A DNA stretch of 9,634 nucleotides from an uncultured Rickettsiales bacterium (GCA_944390875.1 CALXRO010000108.1:1-9634); one strand, 5' to 3'; counted from the stretch's first letter, positions 1 through 6,245 are shown. Notes: a model not told the origin generated them from the letters alone. Numbers and translations: made by a program.

Positions 1-519
1 TATATAATAGCACCTGAAGGATTAAAAGTTGGTGATAAAATTTCTTCTTCGAGAAAGTTGCTTGATATAAAACCTGGAAATGCAATGCCATTAATGGTTA
101 TTCCTATTGGTACTACTATACATAATATAGAGAGCAAACCAGGAGCTGGAGCAAAAGTAGCAAGAAGTGCTGGAACATTTGCACAACTAGCTGGTAAGGA
201 TGATGGTTACGCCATAGTGAGATTACAGTCTGGAGAAACAAGAATGTTTTTGTTAGATTGTTTAGCAACTGTTGGTACTGTAAGTAATCCTGATAATAAA
301 AATCAAAAACTAGGAAAAGCTGGAAGAAGTAGATGGCTTGGTAGAAGACCTAGTGTAAGAGGTGAATCAATGAATCCTGTTGATCATCCACATGGTGGTA
401 GAACAAGAGGTGGTAGGATTCCTGTATCACCAACGGGAGTATGTGCTAGAGGTGGAAGAACTCGTAAAAAGAGTAAACCATCTAATAAATTTATAATAAA
501 AAGTCGTCATAAAAAGTAA
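1..519 (+). CDS. rplB: 50S ribosomal protein L2, 5'-truncated by window edge
   Basis: Primary 23S rRNA-binding protein of the large subunit, needed for subunit association and an active peptidyl transferase centre. The reading frame is open from base 1, so the gene begins upstream of the window; the TTG at 58 is an internal Leu codon and not a start. About 172 C-terminal residues are present, covering the SH3-like beta barrel (IKPGN...IPIGTTIHNIE, ARSAGT) and the C-terminal domain with LGKAGRSRW and the hallmark MNPVDHPHGG containing the conserved histidine (371-399). After HPHGG the protein reads RTRGGRIPVSPTG where most bacteria have a GGEG-type loop and a TPWG tetrapeptide, so the loop is altered and the Trp is absent. 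It ends in a basic tail, as is usual. It is followed 13 nt later by rpsS. Identity is certain. Confidence 0.97.
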   Translation, partial: YIIAPEGLKVGDKISSSRKLLDIKPGNAMPLMVIPIGTTIHNIESKPGAGAKVARSAGTFAQLAGKDDGYAIVRLQSGETRMFLLDCLATVGTVSNPDNKNQKLGKAGRSRWLGRRPSVRGESMNPVDHPHGGRTRGGRIPVSPTGVCARGGRTRKKSKPSNKFIIKSRHKK

Positions 520-532
520 GAGGTAAGATGAT

Positions 533-814
533 ATGACAAGATCAGCTTGGAAAATTCCGTTTGTAGATGGATTTTTAATTAAAAAAGCTAAAGTGGCTTC
601 TGAAGATCCAAAAAAACCAGTTATAAAGACATGGTCAAGGAGATCGACTATCTTGCCACAGTTTGTAGGGCTTAGTTTTGCTGTATATAATGGTAAAAAG
701 TTTGTACCAGTTTTGGTTTCAGAAGATATGGTTGGACATAAATTCGGAGAGTTTGCTCCTACTAGGACATTTCATGGCCACTCTGGTAATAGAAAAGTGG
801 AAGTTAAGAAATAG
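533..814 (+). CDS. rpsS: 30S ribosomal protein S19
   Basis: Small-subunit head protein that binds 16S rRNA in complex with S13, whose gene lies near the far end of this window. The 93 residues match the usual family length. Visible family signatures are TRSAWKIPFVDGFL at the N-terminus, IKTWSRRSTILPQFVGL in the middle and VSEDMVGHKFGEFAPTRTFHGH near the C-terminus. The start ATG is preceded by GAGG at 520-523 directly after the rplB stop, giving normal spacing. The next gene, rplV, begins 8 nt after the stop. Nothing odd is seen. Confidence 0.97.
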   Translation: MTRSAWKIPFVDGFLIKKAKVASEDPKKPVIKTWSRRSTILPQFVGLSFAVYNGKKFVPVLVSEDMVGHKFGEFAPTRTFHGHSGNRKVEVKK

Positions 815-822
815 GTTATAAT

Positions 823-1176
823 ATGACAGAAACTAAAAAATATGCAAATGCTTACTTGAGTAATTTAAAAACAAGTCCTCTTAAATTAAGTAGGATTACT
901 AAGGCCATAAGGGGTATGCCTGTTGAAGAAGCTATGAAACAGCTGACTTTTTGTAATTTAAGGTCCGCTAGATCTGTTAAAAATCTATTAAAATCAGCTA
1001 TGACAAATGCTGAAAACAATCATGGCATGGATATAGACAAATTATTCATTTATAGGATTGATGTTGGTAAGGCTTTTGTTATGAAAAGATTTGCCGCTAG
1101 AGCTAGAGGCAGAGGAACTAGAATTCTTAAACCTTTTTGTAATATTAGAATTGTTTTAACTGAGGCGGAGGAATAG
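823..1176 (+). CDS. rplV: 50S ribosomal protein L22
   Basis: Large-subunit protein whose long beta-hairpin lines the nascent peptide exit tunnel; this loop is where macrolide-resistance changes occur in other bacteria. The 117 residues include the N-terminal globular part (LKTSPLKLSRITKAIRGMPVEEA) and the hairpin arm VGKAFVMKRFAARARGRGTR at about residues 81-100, followed by ILKPF. The VGKA-VMKRF and KPF pattern resembles alphaproteobacterial L22 more than the E. coli form (VDEGPSMKR, ILKRT). The start lies 8 nt after rpsS, and the AGG of the ribosome binding site overlaps the rpsS TAG stop. A short acidic end (TEAEE) closes the protein, and its codons also hold the rpsC binding site. Confidence 0.96.
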   Translation: MTETKKYANAYLSNLKTSPLKLSRITKAIRGMPVEEAMKQLTFCNLRSARSVKNLLKSAMTNAENNHGMDIDKLFIYRIDVGKAFVMKRFAARARGRGTRILKPFCNIRIVLTEAEE

Positions 1177-1177
1177 T

Positions 1178-1795
1178 ATGGGTCAAAAAGTAAATCCTGT
1201 TGGTTTTAGAGTAAATTTGAACAATAATTGGAGTTCTGTTTGGTATGATGATAAAAATTATAGGAATAATCTTATAAAAGATTTACAAATACAAGATTAT
1301 GTAATGAAAAATTTCAAGAATTGCTCTATAGCAAGAGTAATTATTGAAAGAACTGGTAATCATGTAACTGTTTTGGTAAAAACATCAAAACCTGGTATTT
1401 TAATAGGTAAAAAAGGTGCTGATATTGAAAAAATGAAAAAAAATATTCAGCAGAAAATAAAAGAAAATGATGTTGCAATCAAAATAGTTGAGGTTGAAAA
1501 ACCTGATTTGGATGCTGAATTAGTTGCTCAATCAATTGCTAAACAAATTGAGAACAGGGCTGCATTTAAGAGAGTTGTTAAAAAAGCAATTCAAAATGTT
1601 ATGAAGTATGGTGCCTTAGGGGTTAAAATAACTGTATCTGGTAGGTTAAACGGAGTAGATATTGCTAGATCCGAAACTTATAGAGAAGGTTCAATACCTT
1701 TACATACATTGAGAGCAAATGTCGATTATTCTCATGTTGAAGCACTTTGTACTTATGGTATTATAGGTGTTAAAGTTTGGATTTATAGAAAATAA
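1178..1795 (+). CDS. rpsC: 30S ribosomal protein S3
   Basis: Small-subunit head protein at the mRNA entry channel, with helicase-assisting and 16S rRNA-binding roles. It opens with the family start MGQKVNPVGFRV. A type II KH domain carries the GXXG loop as GKKG at residues 77-80 (GILIGKKGADIEKM). The C-terminal domain shows ALGVKITVSGRLNG and ARSETYREGSIPLHTLRA and ends GIIGVKVWIYRK. At 205 residues it stops right after the conserved core and lacks the 10-30 residue basic tail common in the family. Its ATG is 1 nt after the rplV stop, with GGAGG at 1167-1171 inside rplV, so the two are probably translationally coupled. A 90-nt non-coding gap follows, the largest in the window. Confidence 0.97.
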   Translation: MGQKVNPVGFRVNLNNNWSSVWYDDKNYRNNLIKDLQIQDYVMKNFKNCSIARVIIERTGNHVTVLVKTSKPGILIGKKGADIEKMKKNIQQKIKENDVAIKIVEVEKPDLDAELVAQSIAKQIENRAAFKRVVKKAIQNVMKYGALGVKITVSGRLNGVDIARSETYREGSIPLHTLRANVDYSHVEALCTYGIIGVKVWIYRK

Positions 1796-1796
1796 C

Positions 1797-1812
1797 GATA
1801 TTTTTTAATATC
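1797..1812 (+). other. small perfect inverted repeat (hairpin) after rpsC
   Basis: GATATT (1797-1802) and AATATC (1807-1812) are perfect reverse complements around a TTTT loop, starting one base after the rpsC stop codon. The stem has only two G:C pairs and the T-run sits in the loop rather than after the stem, so it does not fit a classic intrinsic terminator. It could slow 3' exonucleases or be a chance product of AT-rich sequence. Confidence 0.35.
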
Positions 1813-1836
1813 TTATTGACTTTAAACATGAATATA

Positions 1837-1865
1837 TTAAAACTTTAATGCTTTTGTTTTATAAT
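1837..1865 (+). promoter_or_regulatory. candidate internal sigma70-type promoter upstream of rplP
   Basis: The gap between rpsC and rplP contains a perfect TATAAT at 1860-1865. With a 17-nt spacer the upstream hexamer is TTAAAA (1837-1842), a 4-of-6 match to TTGACA. Transcription would begin near 1872, leaving about 14 nt before the rplP ATG at 1886, just enough for the AAGAGAG binding site (1875-1881). Because the gap is nearly all A and T, such matches arise easily by chance. The main support is that this is the only non-coding gap here long enough to hold a promoter. Confidence 0.3.
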
Positions 1866-1885
1866 TTTATTATTAAGAGAGATAG

Positions 1886-2299
1886 ATGTTATTACCTAAG
1901 AAAACTAAACATAGAAATTTTCAGAAAGGTGGAAAACGGATATGTGGTGTTGCTAATGCTGGTTCTTCGATAGTTTTTGGCACATTTGCTTTGAAATCAT
2001 TAGATGCTGGAAGACTTAGATCGAATCAGATTGAAGCAGCAAGACGATGTATAACCAGAACTATGAAAAGGACCGGGAAAATGTGGATCAGAGTGTTTCC
2101 TCATATTCCTGTTACAAGTAAAGCTCTTGGTGTAAGAATGGGTGGTGGTAAGGGTGCTATTAATTACTGGATGTGTCAAGTTAAACCTGGTCTAATTTTA
2201 TTTGAACTTGATGGTGTATCCGATGCTGTAGCAGTAGAAGCATTACAGAAAGCATCCGCTAAATTACCATTCAAAACAAAAGTTGTTAAACTTATTTAA
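1886..2299 (+). CDS. rplP: 50S ribosomal protein L16
   Basis: Late-assembling large-subunit protein near the A-site tRNA and the peptidyl transferase centre. The 137 residues match the normal length. Signatures seen: N-terminal MLLPKKTKHRNFQKG, RLRSNQIEAARRCITRTMKR, GKMWIRVFPHIPVTSKALGVRMGGGKG, and LPFKTKVV at the end. The Arg of VRMGGGKG corresponds to E. coli Arg81, which is hydroxylated there by YcfD; the residue is kept here, but whether it is modified cannot be told. The start is fixed by the family N-terminus and by AAGAGAG upstream. It is the first gene after the 90-nt gap and may head its own transcript. Confidence 0.97.
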   Translation: MLLPKKTKHRNFQKGGKRICGVANAGSSIVFGTFALKSLDAGRLRSNQIEAARRCITRTMKRTGKMWIRVFPHIPVTSKALGVRMGGGKGAINYWMCQVKPGLILFELDGVSDAVAVEALQKASAKLPFKTKVVKLI

Positions 2300-2313
2300 A
2301 GAAAGGAAGAGTA

Positions 2314-2484
2314 ATGTTAAAAGAAGACAAAGAAAATTTAAAACAAGAAATTGTTGAGTCTAAGAAGAAATTACTTTCTTTAAGAATTAAAAAGTCTAGC
2401 GGCGACTTAAAGGATACTTCTTTGTTTAAGAAGACAAGAAAGTCCATAGCTAGGTCGTTTACTAAATTAAATAGTCAGGATTAA
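2314..2484 (+). CDS. rpmC: 50S ribosomal protein L29
   Basis: Small helical large-subunit protein beside the exit tunnel mouth, next to L23, part of the docking site for signal recognition particle and trigger factor. The frame encodes 56 residues beginning MLKEDKENLKQE and ending in SFTKLNSQD. The middle matches the family pattern: LLSLRIKKSSGDLKDTSLFKKTRKSIAR corresponds to the usual LR-Q--SGQL-----++-VRR-IAR helix. At 56 residues it is shorter than the common 60-70, chiefly at the N-terminal helix. AAGGA at 2303-2307 is a good binding site for the ATG at 2314. It lies exactly between rplP and rpsQ, the normal place for rpmC, with a 2-nt gap to rpsQ. Confidence 0.92.
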   Translation: MLKEDKENLKQEIVESKKKLLSLRIKKSSGDLKDTSLFKKTRKSIARSFTKLNSQD

Positions 2485-2486
2485 GC

Positions 2487-2726
2487 ATGGCTAAAAATGA
2501 TATTAAAGTTAAAATAATTAAAAAAGCCGGTGATAAGACTGTAGTTGGTGAAGCGTCATTTCTTAAGCAACATCCAATATATAAAAAATATATTAAAGTG
2601 TTTAAGAAATATATGATTCATGATGAGAGTAATAGTGTAAAAATTGGAGACGAGGTTTTTATAAAATCTTCAAGGCCAATTTCAAAAAGGAAGACCTGGG
2701 TTATTGTTAATAAGGAGGAGAAATAA
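2487..2726 (+). CDS. rpsQ: 30S ribosomal protein S17
   Basis: OB-fold protein that binds the 5' domain of 16S rRNA early in 30S assembly. The 79 residues match the family length. Recognisable parts are GDKTVVGEAS near residue 15, QHPIYKKYIKVFKKYMIHDESN (the HP-Y-K--+--K---HDE-N core) and IGDEVFIKSSRPISKRKTWVIV. The start is 2 nt after rpmC, with AGGA (2477-2480) inside the rpmC end. Its own final codons contain the strong AGGAGG for rplN. Confidence 0.96.
   Translation: MAKNDIKVKIIKKAGDKTVVGEASFLKQHPIYKKYIKVFKKYMIHDESNSVKIGDEVFIKSSRPISKRKTWVIVNKEEK
2713..2718 (+). promoter_or_regulatory. strong Shine-Dalgarno site for rplN
   Basis: AGGAGG lies inside the last codons of rpsQ, 11 nt before the rplN ATG. 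It is the fullest anti-16S match among the binding sites I read here; most others in the window are AGGT, AGGA or GAGG. This suggests strong and coupled initiation of L14. Confidence 0.7.
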
Positions 2727-2729
2727 GCC

Positions 2730-3098
2730 ATGATACAAATGGAAACTAGTTTGACAGTTGCAGATAACTCGGGTGCTAAGTCGGCAAGATGTATAAAGGT
2801 TTTAGGTGGTTCTAACCATATGGTTACAGGAATTGCTGATGTTATTGTTGTTTCTGTGACGAGTGCGATACCTGGAGGAAAAGTTAAGAAAGGTGATGTA
2901 GCACGTGGTGTTGTTGTTAGAACAAAGAAAGAAATACAAAGACAAGATGGTAGTACTATTAGATTTGATGATAATGCTATCGTCTTAGTAAATAAAGATG
3001 GTACTCCTGTGGGAACAAGAGTTTTTGGTCCCGTTGCCAGAGAGTTGAGAAACGGTAATTTTACCAAAATATTATCATTGGCACCGGAGGTATTATAG
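2730..3098 (+). CDS. rplN: 50S ribosomal protein L14
   Basis: Large-subunit protein that contacts L19 and forms inter-subunit bridges with 16S rRNA. At 122 residues it has exactly the typical length. Family features: MIQMETSLTVADNSGAKSARCIKVLGG at the N-terminus, then GDVARGVVVRTKKE, the stretch DGSTIRFDDNAIVLVNKDGTPVGTRVFGPVARELR, and an ending LSLAPEVL. The start is 3 nt after the rpsQ stop. In E. coli rplN is the first gene of the spc operon; here no space for a separate promoter exists between rpsQ and rplN, so it is presumably co-transcribed. Confidence 0.98.
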   Translation: MIQMETSLTVADNSGAKSARCIKVLGGSNHMVTGIADVIVVSVTSAIPGGKVKKGDVARGVVVRTKKEIQRQDGSTIRFDDNAIVLVNKDGTPVGTRVFGPVARELRNGNFTKILSLAPEVL

Positions 3099-3100
3099 TT

Positions 3101-3409
3101 ATGGCAGCAAAAATTAAAAAAGGTGACACTGTAATGGTACTAGTTGGAAAAGATAAAGGTAAAACAGGAGAGGTTTTATCTGTTAGCCCAAAGGAAAATA
3201 AAGTACTTATTGCTGGTGTTAATATAGTAAAAAAACATAAAAAACCAACAATGAACTCTCAAGGGCAGATAGTAGAAGTAGAGAAACCTATTCATATTTC
3301 TAATGTGTCTTTGATAGAGGATGGTAAACCTGCTAGAGTTGGTTTTAAAATTGAAGATGGAAAGAAATTTAGAATTTTTAAAAAAAGTGGTAATAAGGTA
3401 GGTAATTAG
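3101..3409 (+). CDS. rplX: 50S ribosomal protein L24
   Basis: Assembly-initiating large-subunit protein that binds the 5' end of 23S rRNA. The 102 residues begin with a KOW motif, KKGDTVMVLVGKDKGKTGEV at about residues 6-25, followed by VLIAGVNIVKKHKKP and a C-terminal half with HISNVSLI and RVGFKIEDGKKFRIFKKSG. Length and order agree with the family. GGAGG at 3086-3090 lies inside rplN, 10 nt before the ATG, and the gap between genes is 2 nt. The 3' end carries GGTAGGTAATTAGT, giving the binding site for rplE. Confidence 0.97.
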   Translation: MAAKIKKGDTVMVLVGKDKGKTGEVLSVSPKENKVLIAGVNIVKKHKKPTMNSQGQIVEVEKPIHISNVSLIEDGKPARVGFKIEDGKKFRIFKKSGNKVGN

Positions 3410-3410
3410 T

Positions 3411-3947
3411 ATGTCTTATTTAAAAGATTTATATCAAACTCAGATTAAGAAAAATTTAAAAGAAAAGTTTGGTTATAAGAATGAACTTGAGGTACCAAAA
3501 TTGGAAAAAGTTTCGTTAAATATAGCTTTTAAGACTGCTGATGCTGATAATAACTTCTTAAAATATGTTGTAGACCAGCTTACGTTAATAGCCGGTCAAA
3601 GAGCGGTTTTAGTTAATGCTAAAAAGTCTGTTGCTAGTTTTAAGCTTAGAGAAGGCGCTCCTATTTCTTGTATTGTTACGTTAAGAGGCGAAAGAATGTA
3701 TGAGTTTTTAACTAGACTGATTTATGTAGCTTTACCAAGAATTAAAGATTTTAGAGGTTTATCTGCTAAAAACTTCAATCAAAGTGGACATTATAGTTTT
3801 GGTATTAAAGAACATACAATATTCCCTGAGATTGATTTAGATAAAGCTTATAAAACTTTAGGTATGAATATTAATATAGTTACGAGCGCTAAAACTGTTG
3901 ATGAATGTAAAGCTCTATTATTAGAGTTAAATTTTCCTTTAAAATAA
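3411..3947 (+). CDS. rplE: 50S ribosomal protein L5
   Basis: Binds 5S rRNA and places it in the central protuberance together with L18, also encoded here. The 178 residues match the usual 177-180. Seen are LEKVSLNIAF, LTLIAGQRAVLVNAKKSVASFKLREGAPISC, the region MYEFLTRLIYVALPRIKDFRGL, and FGIKEHTIFPEIDLDKAYKTLGMNINIVTSA near the C-terminus. The ATG is 1 nt after the rplX stop. In E. coli protein S8 represses this operon by binding mRNA at the rplX-rplE junction; I could not identify an S8-like helix here by eye. Confidence 0.97.
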   Translation: MSYLKDLYQTQIKKNLKEKFGYKNELEVPKLEKVSLNIAFKTADADNNFLKYVVDQLTLIAGQRAVLVNAKKSVASFKLREGAPISCIVTLRGERMYEFLTRLIYVALPRIKDFRGLSAKNFNQSGHYSFGIKEHTIFPEIDLDKAYKTLGMNINIVTSAKTVDECKALLLELNFPLK

Positions 3948-3959
3948 AAGAGATGGTAT

Positions 3960-4265
3960 ATGGCAAAAGTAAGTGCAATTGATAAAAACATAAAAAGAAA
4001 ACAAAAAATAGAGAGATATGCTGATAAAAGAGCTAAATTAAAAAAAATAGCTGAGGATGTTAGTTTATCTCCAGAAATTAGAGTAACAGCTATGATAAAA
4101 CTATCTGAGTTACCAAGAAATTCTTCCAAAGTTAGATATAGGAATAGATGCGCTTTAACAGGAAGACCTAGAGCTTATCATGGTTATTTTGGAATTTCCA
4201 GGATAATGTTAAAAGAATTAGCTTCTTGGGGAAAAATTCCTGGTTTAAAAAAGTCAAGTTGGTAG
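3960..4265 (+). CDS. rpsN: 30S ribosomal protein S14, zinc-independent long form
   Basis: Small-subunit head protein near the A site. The 101-residue length and the presence of only one cysteine (RNRCALTGRPRAYHGYFGISR) show the long, zinc-free form; the CxxC pairs of the short zinc-binding form are missing. Other signatures are LKKIAEDVSLSPEIRVTAMIKLSELPRNSS and the ending GKIPGLKKSSW. The ATG is preceded by AAAGAGATGG, a weak binding site; another ATG at 3953 is in a different frame and is not the start. It sits between rplE and rpsH as in most Proteobacteria. Confidence 0.97.
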   Translation: MAKVSAIDKNIKRKQKIERYADKRAKLKKIAEDVSLSPEIRVTAMIKLSELPRNSSKVRYRNRCALTGRPRAYHGYFGISRIMLKELASWGKIPGLKKSSW

Positions 4266-4272
4266 GTAATTT

Positions 4273-4662
4273 ATGAATCACGCAGTATCTCAACTAGTTA
4301 CATGTCTTAAAAATGGACAAATGGCTAGAAAAGAAAAGGTTATTACCCCAAGTTCAAAGTTAAAACTGAGTATTTTGGGAATTTTGAAAAAAGACGGTTT
4401 TATCAAAGATTTTGTTGTTGGAAATAATGGAAGTTTTGATGTGATTGAAATTTCTTTGTCCTATACAGGGCTTCAACCAGTTATAAAAGATATTGAAGTT
4501 ATATCAAAACCAGGAAGAAGAGTTTATTCAAAAGTTGAAAATATACCAGTCGTTTATAATGGTCTTGGCGTTGTTATTCTTTCAACTCCAAAGGGTGTGG
4601 TAACCGATTATGATGCCAAACATTTAAATGTTGGTGGTGAATTGTTATTAAAAATATTTTAA
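4273..4662 (+). CDS. rpsH: 30S ribosomal protein S8
   Basis: Binds helix 21 of 16S rRNA in the 30S platform, and in E. coli also autoregulates the spc operon. The 129 residues are of normal length. The C-terminal half is well conserved: ISKPGRRVYSK, IPVVYNGLGVVILSTPKGVVTDYDAKHLNVGGELLLKIF, with STPKGV and NVGGE as hallmarks. The N-terminal helix reads NHAVSQLVTCLKNGQMARKE, quite unlike the common DPIADMLTRIRNG, although the following PSSKLKLSIL and KKDGFIKDF align well. The start is placed by TAGGTAATTT directly upstream, which includes the rpsN stop. Identity is sure despite the divergent first 20 residues. Confidence 0.96.
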   Translation: MNHAVSQLVTCLKNGQMARKEKVITPSSKLKLSILGILKKDGFIKDFVVGNNGSFDVIEISLSYTGLQPVIKDIEVISKPGRRVYSKVENIPVVYNGLGVVILSTPKGVVTDYDAKHLNVGGELLLKIF

Positions 4663-4672
4663 TTGGATTTTT

Positions 4673-5209
4673 ATGACTAGCAGAGTGGGAAAATTACCAA
4701 TTAAAGTTGCCGATGATATAAAAGTAGAGATAGATGGTAACGTCGTAACACTCAAAAAAGGCAACAAAACAAAAACTTATGATTTTGGTAATAAGGTTGA
4801 TGTTTTATTTGAGGATAAAAGTCTGATTGTAAAAGAAAAAAAAGATGTGCCGGATTCTATAGTTTTTTCTGGACTTCATAGAAGTAACCTTAATAATTTG
4901 GTGCATGGTCTATCTGAGGGTTTTAAAGTTATTTTAGAATATAACGGAGTTGGTTATAGAGCTGTTGTTTCTAGGAATTTTTTGGTTTTAGGACTAGGTT
5001 ATAGTCATGATATAATTGTTAAAATTCCTTCTGATATTAATGTAACCCCAGAGAAACCAAATTTAATAGTTATACAAGGCGAGGATAAAGAGAGAATCGG
5101 AACATTTGCTTCAAGAATAATTTCTTTTAGAACTACTGAACCTTATAAAGGTAAAGGTATAAAATATCAAGGACAGTATATCCTAAGAAAAGAAGGTAAA
5201 AAGAAGTAG
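4673..5209 (+). CDS. rplF: 50S ribosomal protein L6
   Basis: Large-subunit protein near the factor-binding site, made of two repeated alpha/beta domains. The 178 residues match the family. Seen are SRVGKLPIKVADDIKVEIDGNVVTLKK at the N-terminus, LHRSNLNNLVHGLSEGFKVILEYNGVGYRA at the domain junction, and the C-terminal signature EPYKGKGIKYQGQYILRKEGKKK. The ATG lies 10 nt after the rpsH stop, and the upstream TTGGATTTTT offers only a poor GGA binding site, so reinitiation after rpsH may matter. It is followed by rplR after 11 nt. Confidence 0.97.
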   Translation: MTSRVGKLPIKVADDIKVEIDGNVVTLKKGNKTKTYDFGNKVDVLFEDKSLIVKEKKDVPDSIVFSGLHRSNLNNLVHGLSEGFKVILEYNGVGYRAVVSRNFLVLGLGYSHDIIVKIPSDINVTPEKPNLIVIQGEDKERIGTFASRIISFRTTEPYKGKGIKYQGQYILRKEGKKK

Positions 5210-5220
5210 GTAGGTATTGT

Positions 5221-5577
5221 ATGAAAATGGAATCATTTTGTAGGAGAAAAGCAAGGAATTCTTACAGAGTTAAAAGTAATAATAAAAGTAAGAGACCTAT
5301 TTTGAATATTTTTAGAAGTAATAAAAATATATACGCTCAGATAATTGATTTAGATGGAAATATAAAAGTTTGCGTTTCAACAAAAACCAAATCCCTTTCT
5401 GATAATATTAATGGGAAAAATGGTGTAGAGAAAGCAGCTATTGTCGGAGCTGAATTGGCAAAAATTGCAAAGCAAGCTGATATTGTCAAAGTTATTTTTA
5501 ATAAAGGTCCTTATTTATATATAGGTAGAGTTAAATCGTTAGCAGAAGCGGCAAGAGAAAACGGTTTAGAGTTTTAA
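5221..5577 (+). CDS. rplR: 50S ribosomal protein L18
   Basis: 5S rRNA-binding protein of the central protuberance, working with L5. The 118 residues show a basic N-terminal stretch, then RPILNIFRSNKNIYAQIIDLDG (the R-----FRSN-HIYAQ motif), NGVEKAAIVGAELAKIAKQADI, and the C-terminal signature VIFNKGPYLYIGRVKSLAEAARENGLEF. The usual FDRGGY is FNKGPY here, a mild change. A repeated TAGGTAGGT that includes the rplF stop serves as the binding site; ATG codons occur at 5221 and 5227 and the first is chosen for spacing, but the second is possible. Confidence 0.96.
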   Translation: MKMESFCRRKARNSYRVKSNNKSKRPILNIFRSNKNIYAQIIDLDGNIKVCVSTKTKSLSDNINGKNGVEKAAIVGAELAKIAKQADIVKVIFNKGPYLYIGRVKSLAEAARENGLEF

Positions 5578-5603
5578 TATGAACGAACAAATGGTAGTGA
5601 TTT

Positions 5604-6242
5604 ATGTACAAAAATAAAGAAATAGCTAATTTGTTGGAGAAGCTTATATGTGTTAATAAAGTTTCAAAAACAACTACAGGAGGTAAGAGATTAGCTTTTG
5701 CTGCTCTAGTTGTTGTTGGTGATAGTAAAGGAAGAGTTGGCTACGGAACTGGAAAAGCTAGAGAGGTGGCTGATGCTAGGAATAAAGCATTGGAGAATGC
5801 TAAGAGATCAATGATAAAAGTTCCATTGAAGGAAGGTAGAACAATACATCATGATTGTGATGGAAGATATGGCTGTGGTCATGTTATTTTAAGACCAGCA
5901 CCTGCAGGTACGGGAGTTATATCTGGAGGTCCTATGCGTGCGGTATTTGAGTGTTTAGGAATAAAAGATGTTGTTTCAAAGTCTCTTGGAACTAATAATC
6001 CTTATAATATGATATTGGCAACATTTGAGGCATTGAAGAATATGAATTCACCTAAGAATGTTGCTGACAGAAGATCTAAACATGTTAGTGAAGTTATAAA
6101 GAGACGTAATGTTATTATAAATAACAATCCTTCCGTGGTTTCTGATAGTAATGATGAAAAAGAAGTATCTCTTGAAGAAAAAGATAATTCTAATATTGTT
6201 GAAAATATTGAAATTGTTGCTAAAAATGTTATTGAGGAATAA
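5604..6242 (+). CDS. rpsE: 30S ribosomal protein S5 with acidic C-terminal tail
   Basis: Small-subunit protein at the mRNA entry site that affects decoding accuracy. The core runs from about residue 12 (LEKLICVNKVSKTTTGGKRLAFAALVVVGD) through GRVGYGTGKAREVADA, then RPAPAGTGVISGGPMRAVFECLG and NNPYNMILATFEALKNM to VSEVIKRR near 168. GGPMRAVFE and NNPYNMI fit alphaproteobacterial S5. Beyond the core there are about 44 further residues rich in Asn, Asp, Glu, Ser and Val, ending KNVIEE: an acidic low-complexity tail, unusual for an rRNA-binding protein though C-terminal additions are known in alphaproteobacteria. The start has GGTAGTGATTT upstream. The 26-nt gap after rplR is the largest downstream of rplP. 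Confidence 0.97.
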   Translation: MYKNKEIANLLEKLICVNKVSKTTTGGKRLAFAALVVVGDSKGRVGYGTGKAREVADARNKALENAKRSMIKVPLKEGRTIHHDCDGRYGCGHVILRPAPAGTGVISGGPMRAVFECLGIKDVVSKSLGTNNPYNMILATFEALKNMNSPKNVADRRSKHVSEVIKRRNVIINNNPSVVSDSNDEKEVSLEEKDNSNIVENIEIVAKNVIEE

Positions 6243-6245
6243 GTT

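Noticed and set aside
58..60. TTG as the start of rplB
   Set aside because: The frame continues upstream to base 1 with conserved L2 sequence (YIIAPEGLKVGDKI), so the gene is cut by the window edge.
1797..1812. Intrinsic terminator after rpsC
   Set aside because: The stem is short and AT-rich and no T-run follows it; the T-run is in the loop.
1816..1821. TTGACT in the rpsC-rplP gap as a -35 box
   Set aside because: No acceptable -10 lies 16-18 nt downstream (AAAACT at 17); TATATT is at 11 nt and TATAAT at 38 nt.
2618..3067. Minus-strand open frames of 93-149 codons at 2618-3067, 3848-4129, 6002-6319 and 8315-8602
   Set aside because: Each lies opposite a clearly conserved gene (rpsQ/rplN, rplE/rpsN, rpsE/rpmD, adk), has no recognisable family and no sensible binding site; they are by-products of AT-rich coding sequence.
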